From contig VXTU01000081.1 in the NCBI GenBank assembly GCA_009837285.1, positions 4,024 to 36,302 of the forward strand: a stretch of 32,279 nt of DNA, in the 5' to 3' direction. Position 1 is the stretch's first letter. Every line of letters starts with the position of its first letter. The position numbers and the translations under genes were made by a program. This document shows, piece after piece, positions 1-9,282 of the stretch. Origin of the DNA: Chloroflexota bacterium (lineage in GTDB: Bacteria; Chloroflexota; Dehalococcoidia; UBA2979). Under the pieces are notes generated by a model. The model saw nothing but the letters and a program-made list of their open reading frames with translations, ran no database searches and had not been told where the DNA came from.

Positions 1-611
1 ACGTTTCCCTCGGCATCAACATCCAACCCCATAGCCCCGGGCGGGGTGCTTCTGAAGCGGGCGTCGCGCCCCACCCCATCGACGTACCCTCGCTCTCCGG
101 CGCTCCCGGCAAGCGTGATGACCTGCGGCTCCGGCAGCTCCACCTCGATGCGCATGTCGCCGAAGCGGTAGCCGAGGTCGGGGCGCACCCCGTGGTCGAG
201 CCGGAAGCGGAACGTGCCGAGGAGGTCCCACGAGCCGCCCACGCCGCGGGCGCTCACATAGATCACATGCGGGACGTTGATGGCCTGCCACACACGCACC
301 TCGACCCCCACCGGGGCGAAGTCCGTCAGCGGCACCTCGAGCGCGGTCTGCCCGTAGCGGTAGTGGCCGCCCGCGGTAAAGCCGTCGTCGAGGCGCAGGC
401 GGACCATCCCGAGCTCCCCCCACGCGCCGCCCGGCGCGCGCGCGCCGATCGCAATGTCGGTGGGGTCGTCGAGGCTCTGCCACACACGCAGCTCGATCGG
501 CGTGGTGTCCGGCTCGCCGCTGCCGTACGGCTGCGCCGAGGCGAGCGCGCCGAGGCCGACCGCGGTGGCGATGAGCGCGATGAGCAGCCCGCGTGTGGAG
601 ATGGCGGTCAT
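1..611 (-). CDS. Secreted NHL-repeat protein, partial (C-terminus beyond left edge)
   Basis: The frame is open from an ATG at 611 to the left edge (about 203 codons seen), so the gene is truncated by the window. The N-terminus is a signal peptide (hydrophobic core GLLIALIATAVGLGALASA, then QPYGSGEP). Two copies of a roughly 60-residue beta-rich unit follow ([18 protein letters not shown], then VWQAINVPHVIYVSARG, each ending near a YRYG/YRFGD motif). The last residues (VITLAGS, YVDGVG, GLDVDAEGN) are the start of an NHL-type propeller. It is a close paralogue of the 830-residue protein encoded just upstream; only 5 nt separate that stop from this start, so the two are very probably co-transcribed. 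No catalytic residues are visible. The role is unknown, perhaps an exported binding or scaffold protein. Confidence 0.85.
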   Translation of the reverse strand, partial: MTAISTRGLLIALIATAVGLGALASAQPYGSGEPDTTPIELRVWQSLDDPTDIAIGARAPGGAWGELGMVRLRLDDGFTAGGHYRYGQTALEVPLTDFAPVGVEVRVWQAINVPHVIYVSARGVGGSWDLLGTFRFRLDHGVRPDLGYRFGDMRIEVELPEPQVITLAGSAGERGYVDGVGRDARFRSTPPGAMGLDVDAEGN

Positions 612-616
612 CGCGG

Positions 617-3109
617 CTAGCGTCCGGCGCTCTCGCCGATGGTGATCCTCCAGATCACGTGCTGCCACGCGTCGGACACGAGCAGGTCGCCGTCGGGCGT
701 GACGAGGATGTCATTGGGGTAGAACCTCTGCATGCCGGAAGCCTCATGGTCGACAACGATCGCGCCGGGCCCGTCCGGCGAGATGCGGACCACCTGCCGG
801 TACTTCGGATCGAGCACGTACATGGCGCCGTCCGGGCCCAGGGCAAGCCGGTGTTGACGGTGAGAGAACCACCCGCCGGAGAGGCCTCGACCGTCCTCGA
901 AGACGGTCGAGACGTCCCCGGCAGCCGTGAAGCGTGTGACCCAGAAGTTCGTTGCTATGTCATCCAGGAAAAAGAAGGAGCCATCGTCGGCGATGTGCAG
1001 CCCCCACATGTAGCCGAAGCGATGTCCGACGGGGGCGAAGCTCCCGTCGGGATCGGGGCGCCAGATCCGTCCGTCACGGGAGATGAACACACTGCCGTCG
1101 GGTCCCTGCTCCATGGTGTGGATGTTGCCGGTGGCGTCCCACTCGACGGTCGAGACGGTGCCATCGAGCGCGATCTTGCGGACTCGGTCCTTACCGTCCA
1201 CGACATAGATCGTGCCGTCGCCGGTCATGGCGACGTACCGTGGATACTCGAACCGTGCCTCCGACCGGGAGCCGTCGCGCGAGCCCCTGCCCTTGCCGCC
1301 CGCCAGCGTGCTCACCGTACCGTCTGCCGAAATCCGCCGGATGGCGTGGTTCCGTGCATCGGCGACGAGCACGCCACCGGACCGGTCGAGTGCTATCCCG
1401 CCGGGCGCATTGAAGAGCGCCCGGTCCGCCGGGCCACCGTCCCCGGAGTACCCGGAGCCGCCGGCGCGTCCCGCGAAGCGAGTGACGCTCACGCCTTCCA
1501 GGTATGGAAGCCCCTTGTCGTCCGCCAGCGGCACGTGGGTCGTGAACCCGGCGGGGCCGGGCAGGATCGCCCGCACGGTGCTGTTCGCCTGGTCGGACAC
1601 GATCAGCGCCCCGCTCGGCGCTAATGCAAGCGCGGAGGGGAAGTTGAATGTCGCGGTCCCGTACGGACCGTCGAAACTGCCCGCCTCGCCCGTTCCGGCG
1701 ATCGCACGCAGCTTGCCGTTCGGCATGAGCTGCATGATCTGGTCGCAACCGGTGCTCGCGATGTAGATGTCGCCCCCGTCCGACACGGCGATCCCGTAGG
1801 GCTCGGCGAGCAGTCCGCCGCGATGCGCCGGATGGCGGTCCCGATAGAGGGTCCGCACAACACCATTCGGAGTGATTTTGCGGATGATCCCGACCCTGCC
1901 CACCTCACCCGGAACCCGATCATTGATCTCGCTGACGTACAGGTTGCCGGAGGCGTCCACATCGATGCCTGTCACGTAGCCGAACCGGGCAAGGCGGCGG
2001 TGTCCGTCGGCGAAGCCGTAACTCCCCCCGACGAAGGTCGACACCCACCCCGATGGCGAGAGTCGCCGGATGACGGGCCCGTCGCGGAAGAAGAGATCGC
2101 CATCCGGCGCCAGCGCGATCGGCCAGGGTGAGTCAATCACGGCCTCGTCGGCGCGACCGTCGCGGCGCGGAGGCACGTCAACGGCGTGACCCGACGGGCC
2201 GGTCCCGGCGACCGTCGTCACCATGCCATCGGGCGTCACCCTGCGGATGCGCCGGTTCAGTCTGTCCGCGACGTAGATGGACCCGTCCGGGGCGATGGCG
2301 ACGTCGGATGGACCCCAGAACTGGGCGACGTCCGCGGGTCCGTCGCGGAAGCCGTTGCCGTTATCGCCGGCTATCGTCGTGACGGTCCCATCTGGTGCGA
2401 TGCGCCGCACTCCGGAGTTGTAGTAGTTGACGAGGACCACGCTCCCGTCCGCATCGACATCCAATCCAGTGACCCAGACCTGGCGAGGACCTCCGAAGCG
2501 CGCGTCGCTCCCCACGCCATCGACGTAGCCCCACTGCATCGCGCTCCCCGCGAGCGTGACGACCTGCGGCTCCGGCAGATCCACCTCGATCCGTATGTCG
2601 CCGAAGCGGTAGCCGAGATCCGGCCGTATCCCGTCGTCGAGATGCACACGAACCGTGCCCACCAACTCCCACGAACCGCCCACCCCGCGCGCACTCACAA
2701 AGAGCAAGTCCGGAACGCGCGTCGCCTGCCACACCCACACCTCGACGCCGACAGGCGCCGCGGTGGTCAGCGGCACCTCAAGCGTCCTCTGTCCGTAGCG
2801 GTAGTGGCCGCCAGCACTGAACCCGTCGTCGAGGGGTAACTGGACCACCGCGAGATCGCCCCACGCGCCGTCCGGCGCCCGCGCGCCGATCGCGATGTCC
2901 GTGGGGTCGTCGAGGCCCTGCCACACGCGCAGCTCGAGCGGCGTGGTGTTCGGCTCGCCGCTGCCGTATGGCTGTGCCGAGCCGAGCGCGGCGACGCCGA
3001 TGAGAGCGGCAATGAGTGCAATGAGCATTCTGCGCACGGCCGCCTGCTTCCGGTTGGACGCAATCGTCGCGGCGAGGGTCGGCCGCGGCGACTGCGCCCT
3101 GCGCGTCAT
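617..3109 (-). CDS. Secreted double NHL beta-propeller protein
   Basis: This 830-residue protein has an N-terminal export signal ([17 protein letters not shown], about residues 29-45, followed by QPYGSGEP). Two tandem copies of a beta-rich unit follow (about 58-175: [18 protein letters not shown] and [17 protein letters not shown]). From about 185 to the end there are about twelve NHL-like blades of the form G-x-[IV]-Y-V-x-D-x-x-N-x-x-[IV]-R-[RK]-[IV]-x-x-D-G (for example [15 protein letters not shown]). A break near residue 520-540 ([15 protein letters not shown]) suggests two six-bladed propellers. NHL propellers usually bind protein, RNA or ligand; no enzyme motif is visible. The annotated ATG has no clear Shine-Dalgarno site, and a GTG (codon 25) or ATG (codon 28) just before the signal peptide may be the true start. 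It is followed after 5 nt by a paralogue. Confidence 0.88.
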   Translation of the reverse strand: MTRRAQSPRPTLAATIASNRKQAAVRRMLIALIAALIGVAALGSAQPYGSGEPNTTPLELRVWQGLDDPTDIAIGARAPDGAWGDLAVVQLPLDDGFSAGGHYRYGQRTLEVPLTTAAPVGVEVWVWQATRVPDLLFVSARGVGGSWELVGTVRVHLDDGIRPDLGYRFGDIRIEVDLPEPQVVTLAGSAMQWGYVDGVGSDARFGGPRQVWVTGLDVDADGSVVLVNYYNSGVRRIAPDGTVTTIAGDNGNGFRDGPADVAQFWGPSDVAIAPDGSIYVADRLNRRIRRVTPDGMVTTVAGTGPSGHAVDVPPRRDGRADEAVIDSPWPIALAPDGDLFFRDGPVIRRLSPSGWVSTFVGGSYGFADGHRRLARFGYVTGIDVDASGNLYVSEINDRVPGEVGRVGIIRKITPNGVVRTLYRDRHPAHRGGLLAEPYGIAVSDGGDIYIASTGCDQIMQLMPNGKLRAIAGTGEAGSFDGPYGTATFNFPSALALAPSGALIVSDQANSTVRAILPGPAGFTTHVPLADDKGLPYLEGVSVTRFAGRAGGSGYSGDGGPADRALFNAPGGIALDRSGGVLVADARNHAIRRISADGTVSTLAGGKGRGSRDGSRSEARFEYPRYVAMTGDGTIYVVDGKDRVRKIALDGTVSTVEWDATGNIHTMEQGPDGSVFISRDGRIWRPDPDGSFAPVGHRFGYMWGLHIADDGSFFFLDDIATNFWVTRFTAAGDVSTVFEDGRGLSGGWFSHRQHRLALGPDGAMYVLDPKYRQVVRISPDGPGAIVVDHEASGMQRFYPNDILVTPDGDLLVSDAWQHVIWRITIGESAGR

Positions 3110-3215
3110 GGTATGGCGCGGACCGGTCTATTTTCGTCACCCGATCCCGCCCTGTGGGACGTCCGCCTGGCCCCCGCACCAGCGCCGTACCCCGGTCCCG
3201 CTGGCGTAGCGCCGG

Positions 3216-3221
3216 TACAAT
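3216..3221 (+). promoter_or_regulatory. Candidate -10 element (TACAAT) for moaC
   Basis: TACAAT differs from TATAAT at one position and lies 31 nt before the GTG of moaC, in otherwise GC-rich sequence. No convincing -35 is seen at the usual distance. Confidence 0.4.
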
Positions 3222-3252
3222 CGGGGCGGCTCAGCACACACGGAGGCGCCTC

Positions 3253-3762
3253 GTGACCACCCCGACGCCCGGCGATGGTAACCCGACCCTGTCCCACCTC
3301 GACGAGCGTGGCGAGGCGCGCATGGTCGACGTGTCGGACAAGCCGGAGTCGCATCGCGAGGCCACGGCGCGCGGGCGCGTGGCGATGAGCGCGGAGACGC
3401 TGGCGCTCATCACCGAGGGCCGCGTGTCGAAGGGCGACGTGCTGGCCACGGCGCGCCTCGCCGGCATCATGGCCGCGAAGCGCACCCACGACCTGATCCC
3501 GCTCTGCCACCCACTCCCCATCAGCGGCGTCGAGGTGCACCTCACCCCGAGCGCCGAGGGCGCCGAACCGGCCGTGGAGATCGAGGCCACCGTGCGGACG
3601 ACGGCGCGCACGGGGGTGGAGATGGAGGCGCTGACGGCCGTCAGCGTCGCCGCCCTCACGGTCTACGACATGTGCAAGTCGGCCGAGCGCGGGATGCGCA
3701 TCGAGGCGGTCCGGCTCATCGCCAAGTCGGGCGGGCAGTCGGGCACCTACGCGGCGGAGTAG
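3253..3762 (+). CDS. moaC: Cyclic pyranopterin monophosphate synthase MoaC
   Basis: MoaC acts with MoaA in the first step of molybdenum cofactor synthesis, converting the rearranged GTP product into cyclic pyranopterin monophosphate. The 169-residue protein carries the family hallmarks in order: [16 protein letters not shown], then [15 protein letters not shown] (His/Cys active-site region), then [23 protein letters not shown] with the conserved Glu, Asp and Lys residues, and a C-terminal KSGG. Length fits the family (about 155-165). The frame is open further upstream, but the GTG at 3253 is preferred because GGAGG (3242-3246) lies 6 nt before it and the homologous part starts soon after. It stands alone: no other moa, mog or moe gene is in the window. 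It converges on the next gene with an 18-nt gap. Confidence 0.96.
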   Translation: MTTPTPGDGNPTLSHLDERGEARMVDVSDKPESHREATARGRVAMSAETLALITEGRVSKGDVLATARLAGIMAAKRTHDLIPLCHPLPISGVEVHLTPSAEGAEPAVEIEATVRTTARTGVEMEALTAVSVAALTVYDMCKSAERGMRIEAVRLIAKSGGQSGTYAAE

Positions 3763-3780
3763 GCCGCCCGGAGCCGACCC

Positions 3781-4170
3781 CTACGCGCGCGGCTCCTCCA
3801 TGTGCGCCAGCGCCGCCTCCACGGCCTTGTACGCGTAATGGAGGTATGAGGCCGGGTCCAGGTCCTCGAGCGGCAGGCGCGCCTCGGAGCGGCCGGTCGC
3901 CGGGTCGTCCGTGTCGAGCTGGTCGACCTCGCTGCCGACCTGGAGCTCGTAGAGTTCACCGTCCTCGCCCAGCACCACGCAGCCGCGCTCCGTGTCGCCC
4001 GCGAGCGGCTCCACCTCGATGCCGTAGGAGAAGAACGAGCCCGGGAACTCCGGGAACGGGTCGATTCCGGCGGCGAGCTCCTGGAGCAACTCACCCAGCT
4101 GGGAGCCGGCGCGCTCGATGATGGCGTCGGCGTGTGCGCGGTGCCGCAGCAGATCGTTCTCGGAGACCAT
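3781..4170 (-). CDS. Hypothetical acidic protein, 129 aa
   Basis: I do not recognise this protein. It starts at an ATG with a good Shine-Dalgarno site (GAGGAG, 7 nt upstream), giving MVSENDLLRHRAHADAII at the N-terminus, predicted helical. The middle (FFSYGIEVEPLAGDTERG, then VVLGEDGELYELQVGSEVD) looks like a small beta sheet. The end (YLHYAYKAVEAALAHMEE) is helical. No signal peptide or membrane segment is present, so it should be cytoplasmic. It is transcribed divergently from the PP2C-like membrane protein, with about 196 nt between the starts, and converges with moaC. The good ribosome site and intact frame support a real gene; no function can be assigned. Confidence 0.78.
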   Translation of the reverse strand: MVSENDLLRHRAHADAIIERAGSQLGELLQELAAGIDPFPEFPGSFFSYGIEVEPLAGDTERGCVVLGEDGELYELQVGSEVDQLDTDDPATGRSEARLPLEDLDPASYLHYAYKAVEAALAHMEEPRA

Positions 4171-4263
4171 GTCCGCACTCCTCGTGCCCGGTCCGGCCGA
4201 CGCCGCCCGGCTACGCGAGACTGCCCGCGAGCCGGTCGGATCGACCCCCCGACGGGTCGCTCG

Positions 4264-4269
4264 TATCAT
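4264..4269 (+). promoter_or_regulatory. Candidate -10 element (TATCAT)
   Basis: TATCAT is an AT-rich hexamer in the divergent gap between the 129-residue gene and the PP2C-like gene, 97 nt before the chosen start of the latter. No clear -35 is seen. Confidence 0.25.
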
Positions 4270-4366
4270 GATCGTGCCCTTGGCGTCCGTCCTCAAGGGT
4301 CCGCGGGTCGGGGATGGCCCGCACGTTAATACGCGAACCACTTCCCGCCCGCCGCAAGTAGCGCAC

Positions 4367-6325
4367 ATGGCTATCAGGGTCGGCCGATTCGCCATCGTCG
4401 AGGGCGACGTGCGCGAGCACGGACCCTGGCTGATCGAGCAGGCCCGCGACGGCGATCCCCGCGTCGTGCAACTGATCGTCCTCGTCGAACCCGTCGACGA
4501 GCGTTCCGCCGAGTTCTGCGAAGACGTGGCGGGGGCGGTCGCCGACCTCTTCGTGTCCGAGGAGCTCTCACTCACGGGCGGGCTGGTCCGCGCCATGCGC
4601 CGGGCGCACATGAACCTCGCCGAGTGGAACCGCCGCTCGCTGCGCGAGCATCGTGTGGCTGTCGGCGTGACGTGCGTGGTGCTGCGCGACGGCGAGGCGA
4701 CCATTGCGCAGGCCGGGCCGGGCCTCGTCTACCTCGTCGGTCAGGACGGGACGCGGCGCGTCACGACGGCAGGTGAGCCGGCGGCGAGCCCGCTGGGGAG
4801 CGACGGCGAGATCACCCCGCAGTTCATCGCCGCGCGGACCGACGAGACCAGCATCCTGCTGCTCAGCAGCTTCGCCGAGACGGAGGCCGGACCGTCCGCG
4901 ATCGGCCGTGTCCTCAACTCGCACCGCGACCGCCTGCTCGGCGACCTCTTCCTGCAGGTGCGCAACGTCGCGGACGTACACGCCGTGTTCATCGCGGACG
5001 TCCCGGCGGAAGCCGAGCCCGCGGACATCGGGTCCGTCGAGTCCGTCGAGGACGCCCCCTCGGACCTGATGCCGCCGCCCCCGGAGCCAATCCCGTACCC
5101 CGAGGAGCCGCAGGTCCGCGTCACCGTGGTGCCGAGCGTCGAAAGCGAAACGTCGATGTCGCGGCGGCGTCGGCTGCCATCGCTCCGGCGCGAGCGGGTG
5201 GCGGGCGCCTCGCCTCCCCTGCCCTGGAGATGGCTGGCGGCGGGACTGCTCGCGATCATCACGGTGGTCGCGGCCGTCATCTTCGTCCCGCCACTGCTCG
5301 AGGAGGACTCGGTCGCGCGGCTGGACGCGCGGCTCGCCGAGGCGGGCGAGTTGCTCACCAACGCCGGGGAGACCTCGGACATCGGGGAGCAACGGGAGCT
5401 GCTCAACGGCGCCCTCCGGCAGCTCGAGGAGGCGCGCTCCGTCGACGCCGAGGACCCGCGCATCGCCGAGCTGCAGCGCGTCATCCAGGGACGCCTCGAC
5501 GAGGTCAACGGCGTGATCGAGATCGATGACATCGAGACGGTCGTCCGGTTCGAGGGCGTCGTAACGCACCCGCTCACGCCCGACGCGCTCGCCGTCGGCG
5601 CGCGCCGTCTCTGGGTGATGGACTCGGCGCTGGGGCGCGTACTGGCCACCGACCCCGCCGGGATCTTCGTGGTCGAGGAGGCGTTCCGCGCGGGGCAGCG
5701 CTACGGAGGGGTCGCCGCCGCGACGCCGATCGCGATCGCGTGGGACGCCATGGCGGAGCGGCTCCTCGTGCTGGACGAGGAGCGCTCGCTCTTCGCCGTC
5801 GAGCTCGGCGAGGATCCCGTCGCACTGCGGCTCCGCGACGCGGACGAGCTCGGGAGCGTCGACGCGCTGGCCGTCCACGCGGGAAGCCTCTACGTGCTGG
5901 ACGCCGAGGGCGGCGAGGTGTGGCGGTACCTCCCGACGGGCACCGGATTCGACTCCGAGCGAACCGCGCTGCTCGGCACCGCCTCATTCGACGGAGCACG
6001 CGGGCTGCATGTGGGGGGAGACCTCCTCGTGCTCGGCGCGGAGGGCGTGCACCGCTTCGAGGGCAGCCGCGAGGGTGTGGCGCAGCTGCAGGGGATCGAC
6101 CGCGTCCTGAACGCGCCGGTCGGCCTCGCCGCAGACAGTGACACCATCTTCATCGCCGACCGCGGCGGGAATCGCATCGTGGTCGGGCACCCCGGAGGCG
6201 CGTTCCTGCGCCAGTACACGCACCCCGACTTCACGGACCTGCGCGGCACCGCCCTCGCTTCGGACGGCGAGGTGCTCTACGTCCTCACGGGCCTCGGCAT
6301 TTTGAGCTTCGAGCCGACGGAGTAG
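4367..6325 (+). CDS. Membrane protein: degenerate PP2C-like domain, one TM helix, external beta-propeller
   Basis: The 652-residue protein has four parts. Residues 1-205 resemble a PP2C-type phosphatase fold: GVTCVVLRDGEATIAQAGPG (about 100-119) matches the strand region that normally reads GDSRxYL, but the metal-binding Asp is absent. Residues 210-270 are an acidic and Pro-rich linker ending in a basic stretch (SRRRRLPSLRRERV). Residues 287-311 form one hydrophobic helix (WLAAGLLAIITVVAAVIFVPP). A helical segment (about 312-390) leads to a C-terminal propeller of repeated RLWVMDS, SLYVLDA, TIFIADR strands. The positive-inside pattern predicts the phosphatase-like part in the cytoplasm and the propeller outside. 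The ATG at 4367 lacks a clear Shine-Dalgarno site; the frame is open further upstream, but that extension looks non-coding. Role is likely sensing or protein binding, by inference. Confidence 0.82.
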   Translation: MAIRVGRFAIVEGDVREHGPWLIEQARDGDPRVVQLIVLVEPVDERSAEFCEDVAGAVADLFVSEELSLTGGLVRAMRRAHMNLAEWNRRSLREHRVAVGVTCVVLRDGEATIAQAGPGLVYLVGQDGTRRVTTAGEPAASPLGSDGEITPQFIAARTDETSILLLSSFAETEAGPSAIGRVLNSHRDRLLGDLFLQVRNVADVHAVFIADVPAEAEPADIGSVESVEDAPSDLMPPPPEPIPYPEEPQVRVTVVPSVESETSMSRRRRLPSLRRERVAGASPPLPWRWLAAGLLAIITVVAAVIFVPPLLEEDSVARLDARLAEAGELLTNAGETSDIGEQRELLNGALRQLEEARSVDAEDPRIAELQRVIQGRLDEVNGVIEIDDIETVVRFEGVVTHPLTPDALAVGARRLWVMDSALGRVLATDPAGIFVVEEAFRAGQRYGGVAAATPIAIAWDAMAERLLVLDEERSLFAVELGEDPVALRLRDADELGSVDALAVHAGSLYVLDAEGGEVWRYLPTGTGFDSERTALLGTASFDGARGLHVGGDLLVLGAEGVHRFEGSREGVAQLQGIDRVLNAPVGLAADSDTIFIADRGGNRIVVGHPGGAFLRQYTHPDFTDLRGTALASDGEVLYVLTGLGILSFEPTE

Positions 6326-6359
6326 TCGGCGTCGAGGCGATCCGTAGCCGCGGGCGCGA

Positions 6360-6365
6360 TACCCT
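6360..6365 (+). promoter_or_regulatory. Candidate -10 element (TACCCT) for a leaderless tsaD transcript
   Basis: TACCCT ends 6 nt before the tsaD ATG, the spacing expected if transcription begins at or next to the start codon. No Shine-Dalgarno site is present there, which agrees with a leaderless mRNA but does not prove it. Confidence 0.3.
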
Positions 6366-6371
6366 AGCTGC

Positions 6372-7391
6372 ATGACCACGCTCCTCGCGATCGAGTCCTC
6401 GTGCGACGAGACGTCCGCAGCTGTCGTCGTCGACGGCCGCCGGCTGCTCTCCAACGTCGTGGCGTCGCAGGCCGAGCTGCATAGCGAGAGCGGCGGCGTG
6501 GTGCCGGAGGTCGCGGCGCGGCAGCACGTGCGCGCGCTGCTTCCCGTCGTGCGCCGCGCACTCAACGAGGCCGAGTGCTCCTGGGACCGCATCGACGCCG
6601 TCGCGGCCACGGCCGGACCGGGTCTGCCCGGCGCGCTGGTGGTGGGGCTCAATGCCGCTCGCGGCATCGCCTACGCGCGCGGGCTGCCGTTCATCCCCAC
6701 CGACCACATCGAGGGCCACGTGTGCGCGAACTGGCTCGGGGTGGAGGAGCCGCCGCTGCCCGCGCTCGCGCTCGTCGTCTCCGGCGGTCACACCGAGCTG
6801 CTGCTCATGGAAGACCACGGCCGCTTCGAGCGCATCGGCGGCACGCGCGACGACGCGGCGGGCGAGGCGTTCGACAAGGTCGCGCGCCTGCTCGACCTCG
6901 GCTACCCCGGCGGCCCACCGATCTCGCGGCTCGCGGCCACGGCCACCGAGCGCACGCTCAAGCTCCCACGCGCGTGGCTGCGCGGCAGTGACGACTTCTC
7001 GTTCTCCGGCCTCAAGACCGCCGTCGCCCGCCTCGTCTCCGGCGAGGACGGCCCCGTGCCGCCGCCGGCCGAGGTGGCGTGGGCGTTCGAGGAGTCCGTC
7101 GTGGACGTGCTGTCGCGCAAGGCGGCGCGCGTCGCCGAGCGCGAGGGCGTCGGAGCACTCCTCGTCGCCGGCGGGGTGGCGGCCAACCGGCGTCTGCGCG
7201 AGATCGTGCAGGAGCGCTCGCCGGTGCCGGTGTTCATCCCCGAACCGATCCTGTGCACGGACAACGCCGCCATGATCGGGGCCGCCGCGTGGCGGCACCT
7301 CGACGAGGCCGTACCGCCCGAGTCGTCCCTCGACATCCACCCGACCGTAAAGCGCGACCCGCGCGCCCTCGCGCGGGCCGGGCGACGCTAA
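6372..7391 (+). CDS. tsaD: tRNA N6-threonylcarbamoyladenosine synthase, catalytic subunit TsaD
   Basis: TsaD transfers the threonylcarbamoyl group from threonylcarbamoyl-AMP to A37 of tRNAs that read ANN codons, together with TsaB and TsaE (neither is in the window). The 339-residue length is typical. Family motifs are intact: AIESSCDETSAAVV at the N-terminus, GGVVPEVAARQH, TDHIEGH with metal ligands His112 and His116, SGGHTELLL, DDAAGEAFDKVARLL, GYPGGP, and CTDNAAMIGAAA near residue 297 supplying the Asp metal ligand. It follows the PP2C-like gene by 46 nt and converges on the next gene with a 9-nt gap. Confidence 0.97.
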   Translation: MTTLLAIESSCDETSAAVVVDGRRLLSNVVASQAELHSESGGVVPEVAARQHVRALLPVVRRALNEAECSWDRIDAVAATAGPGLPGALVVGLNAARGIAYARGLPFIPTDHIEGHVCANWLGVEEPPLPALALVVSGGHTELLLMEDHGRFERIGGTRDDAAGEAFDKVARLLDLGYPGGPPISRLAATATERTLKLPRAWLRGSDDFSFSGLKTAVARLVSGEDGPVPPPAEVAWAFEESVVDVLSRKAARVAEREGVGALLVAGGVAANRRLREIVQERSPVPVFIPEPILCTDNAAMIGAAAWRHLDEAVPPESSLDIHPTVKRDPRALARAGRR

Positions 7392-7400
7392 TCCGGCGGC

Positions 7401-7868
7401 TCAACCCTCGAGCAGCGACGCGCCGTCGCGCAGCAGCGCGCGCTCAAGCGACGTAGCCAGCGCCGCCTCGGCCTCGTCGAGCGGCAGCGCCTCGACCTCG
7501 ATGAGCGGAGGAGCCGGGTCGAGCTCGGCGTCGACGGTGACGGCGACAGCGCGCACCCACCCCACGCCGATGCGCCCCTCGCGCCAGCGGGCGACCCGGT
7601 GCGGCCGACGTTCACCGCACGCCAGCGGCTCCGCGGCCGGCTCGACGCCGAGGCGCGCCCCCAGTGCGTCCGAAACCACCTCAGCGATGCCGGTGTTGAA
7701 GGTCGGTCCGGCGACATTGAGCAGCCGCAGTGGCTCCTCGTCGCCGTCGCGGACCAGCACGAACCTCGCGGACTCCGGGCCGTCCGCACCGCCGAGTCGA
7801 ATGACGAGCGCCAGGCGCTCCGGGTCCGCGGGGGCGTCGAGGGATTCGGCGGCGGATTCGGAGGTCAC
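7401..7868 (-). CDS. Hypothetical protein, 155 aa
   Basis: I do not recognise this family. The GTG start lies 7 nt after the stop of the M16 peptidase gene, so it is probably the second gene of that transcript. The protein begins with a disordered acidic segment, then has alternating strands (LALVIRL, ARFVLVRDG, LRLLNVAG), a helix (GIAEVVSDALGARLGV), further strands (GRIGVGWVRAVAVTVDA) and an amphipathic C-terminal helix (EAEAALATSLERALLRDG). The order of strands and helix loosely recalls a Nudix-type or other small alpha/beta fold, but no Nudix box is present. No signal peptide or membrane helix is seen. The gene has no obvious Shine-Dalgarno site. Confidence 0.7.
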   Translation of the reverse strand: MTSESAAESLDAPADPERLALVIRLGGADGPESARFVLVRDGDEEPLRLLNVAGPTFNTGIAEVVSDALGARLGVEPAAEPLACGERRPHRVARWREGRIGVGWVRAVAVTVDAELDPAPPLIEVEALPLDEAEAALATSLERALLRDGASLLEG

Positions 7869-7875
7869 GGGACGC

Positions 7876-9192
7876 TCACGCGCGGAGGCGCAGCTGCGCC
7901 TCCAGTGGCCCGGCGTCCGTGATCGGCCCGACGACGGCGAGGTGCATCTCGTCCTCTACGATCAGCCGCTGCGCGACACGCTCGACGTCCTCGAGCGTCA
8001 CGGCGTCGAATGCTGCGATCGCGTCCTCGGGGCTGAGCAGCGGCATGTCGAGCGCGGCGCGTGTCCCGTACCACGCGGAGATCGCGCGTGACTCCTCGAG
8101 CTGAATCTGGATGCGCGACCGCACCTGCTGCTTCGCGCGCTCCAGTTCGTCGGGATCAACCGAGGCGCGGATGCGCGTGAGCTCGCGGGTGATCTCCTCG
8201 ACCGTGGCCTGCGCGTTGCCCGGGTCGACGCCGGCGTGCACGGCGAACGAACCCGCGTCCTGCAGGAACGACGACGCGGTATGCACGTCGTAGCAGAGCC
8301 CGAGCTCCTCGCGCAGGCGCAGGAACAGCCGCGAGGACATGCCTTCGCCCAGCACCACCGAGAGCAGGCCGAGCGCGTAGCGGTCGTCGTCGCGCGCGTC
8401 GAGCCCGCGCACGCCGAGGCTGACGTAGGCCTGCTCGGTCTCCTTCGTCACGAGCCGCACGCGCTCCCCGCGTGGCTCGTGTTGCGCCCGCAGCCACGGG
8501 GCGGGCGTCCCGGGCGCCCACTCCCCCGCCAGGGTCTCGACGAGGCCTCGCAGCGTCGGGGGGTCGACGGCGCCGGCCACGGCGATCACGGCGGCGTTCG
8601 CCACGTACTGCTCGCGGTAGTAGTCGCGGATGCGGTCGGGGGCGATGCCGGTGACGGACGCGGGCGTGCCGGCCACGTCGCGCCCGATCGGCTGGTCGGG
8701 CCACAGCAGCCCGTCCAGGGCGAGCGACGCCTGCTCGTCCGGCGCGTCCTCGACCGAAGCCAACTCCTCGAGGACCACGCGCCGCTCGCGCTCGATCTCC
8801 GCGTCCTGCAGCAACGAGTGCTGCACGGTGTCGGTGAGCAGGTCGAGCGCCTGCGCGGAGTGCTCGGCGGCGACCTTGCCGTAGTAGACAGTCAGCTCGC
8901 GGTCCGTGGCGGCGTTGAACAGCCCGCCAAGCGCATCGATCTCGATCGCCACGTCGCGCGGCGTCGGCCGCCTCGGCGTGCCCTTGAAGCAGAGGTGCTC
9001 CAGGAAGTGCGAGAGGCCGGCGTCGGCGTCGGTCGCCTCGTAGCGGGCGCCGGCGTTGAAGTAGATCGAGATGGCGACCGAGCGCGCGTGCGGCATCGGG
9101 CAGGCGACGATGCGCAGCCCGCTATCGAGCGTCATGATCTCGGGCACGGGCGAGGAGTCGCCGACACTCACCGCGGCACGTTCAATCACCAT
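7876..9192 (-). CDS. M16 family zinc metallopeptidase (processing-peptidase-like)
   Basis: The 438-residue protein belongs to the M16 (pitrilysin/insulinase, mitochondrial processing peptidase-like) family. The inverted zinc motif HXXEH is intact (SHFLEHLCFKGT), and the distal Glu ligand lies in the expected helix (ERRVVLEELASVEDAP). The N-terminal strand LDSGLRIVACPMPHARSVAISIYFNAGARYE is typical though only short pieces are diagnostic. The C-terminal half (ERVRLVTKETEQAYVSLGV onward) is the second, non-catalytic M16 domain with LREELGLCYDVHT. Single-chain bacterial members are usually about 420-440 residues. The ATG has no strong Shine-Dalgarno site. It likely degrades or trims peptides; there is no signal peptide, so it should act in the cytoplasm. 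A small unknown gene follows after 7 nt. Confidence 0.95.
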   Translation of the reverse strand: MVIERAAVSVGDSSPVPEIMTLDSGLRIVACPMPHARSVAISIYFNAGARYEATDADAGLSHFLEHLCFKGTPRRPTPRDVAIEIDALGGLFNAATDRELTVYYGKVAAEHSAQALDLLTDTVQHSLLQDAEIERERRVVLEELASVEDAPDEQASLALDGLLWPDQPIGRDVAGTPASVTGIAPDRIRDYYREQYVANAAVIAVAGAVDPPTLRGLVETLAGEWAPGTPAPWLRAQHEPRGERVRLVTKETEQAYVSLGVRGLDARDDDRYALGLLSVVLGEGMSSRLFLRLREELGLCYDVHTASSFLQDAGSFAVHAGVDPGNAQATVEEITRELTRIRASVDPDELERAKQQVRSRIQIQLEESRAISAWYGTRAALDMPLLSPEDAIAAFDAVTLEDVERVAQRLIVEDEMHLAVVGPITDAGPLEAQLRLRA

Positions 9193-9282
9193 CGCAGCCG
9201 TTCATCACGCATGGGAACACGCGGGCCCGCGATGGTAGCAGCACGCCCCCGACGATCAATGCGTGGCGGGTGGTTGGGTACG

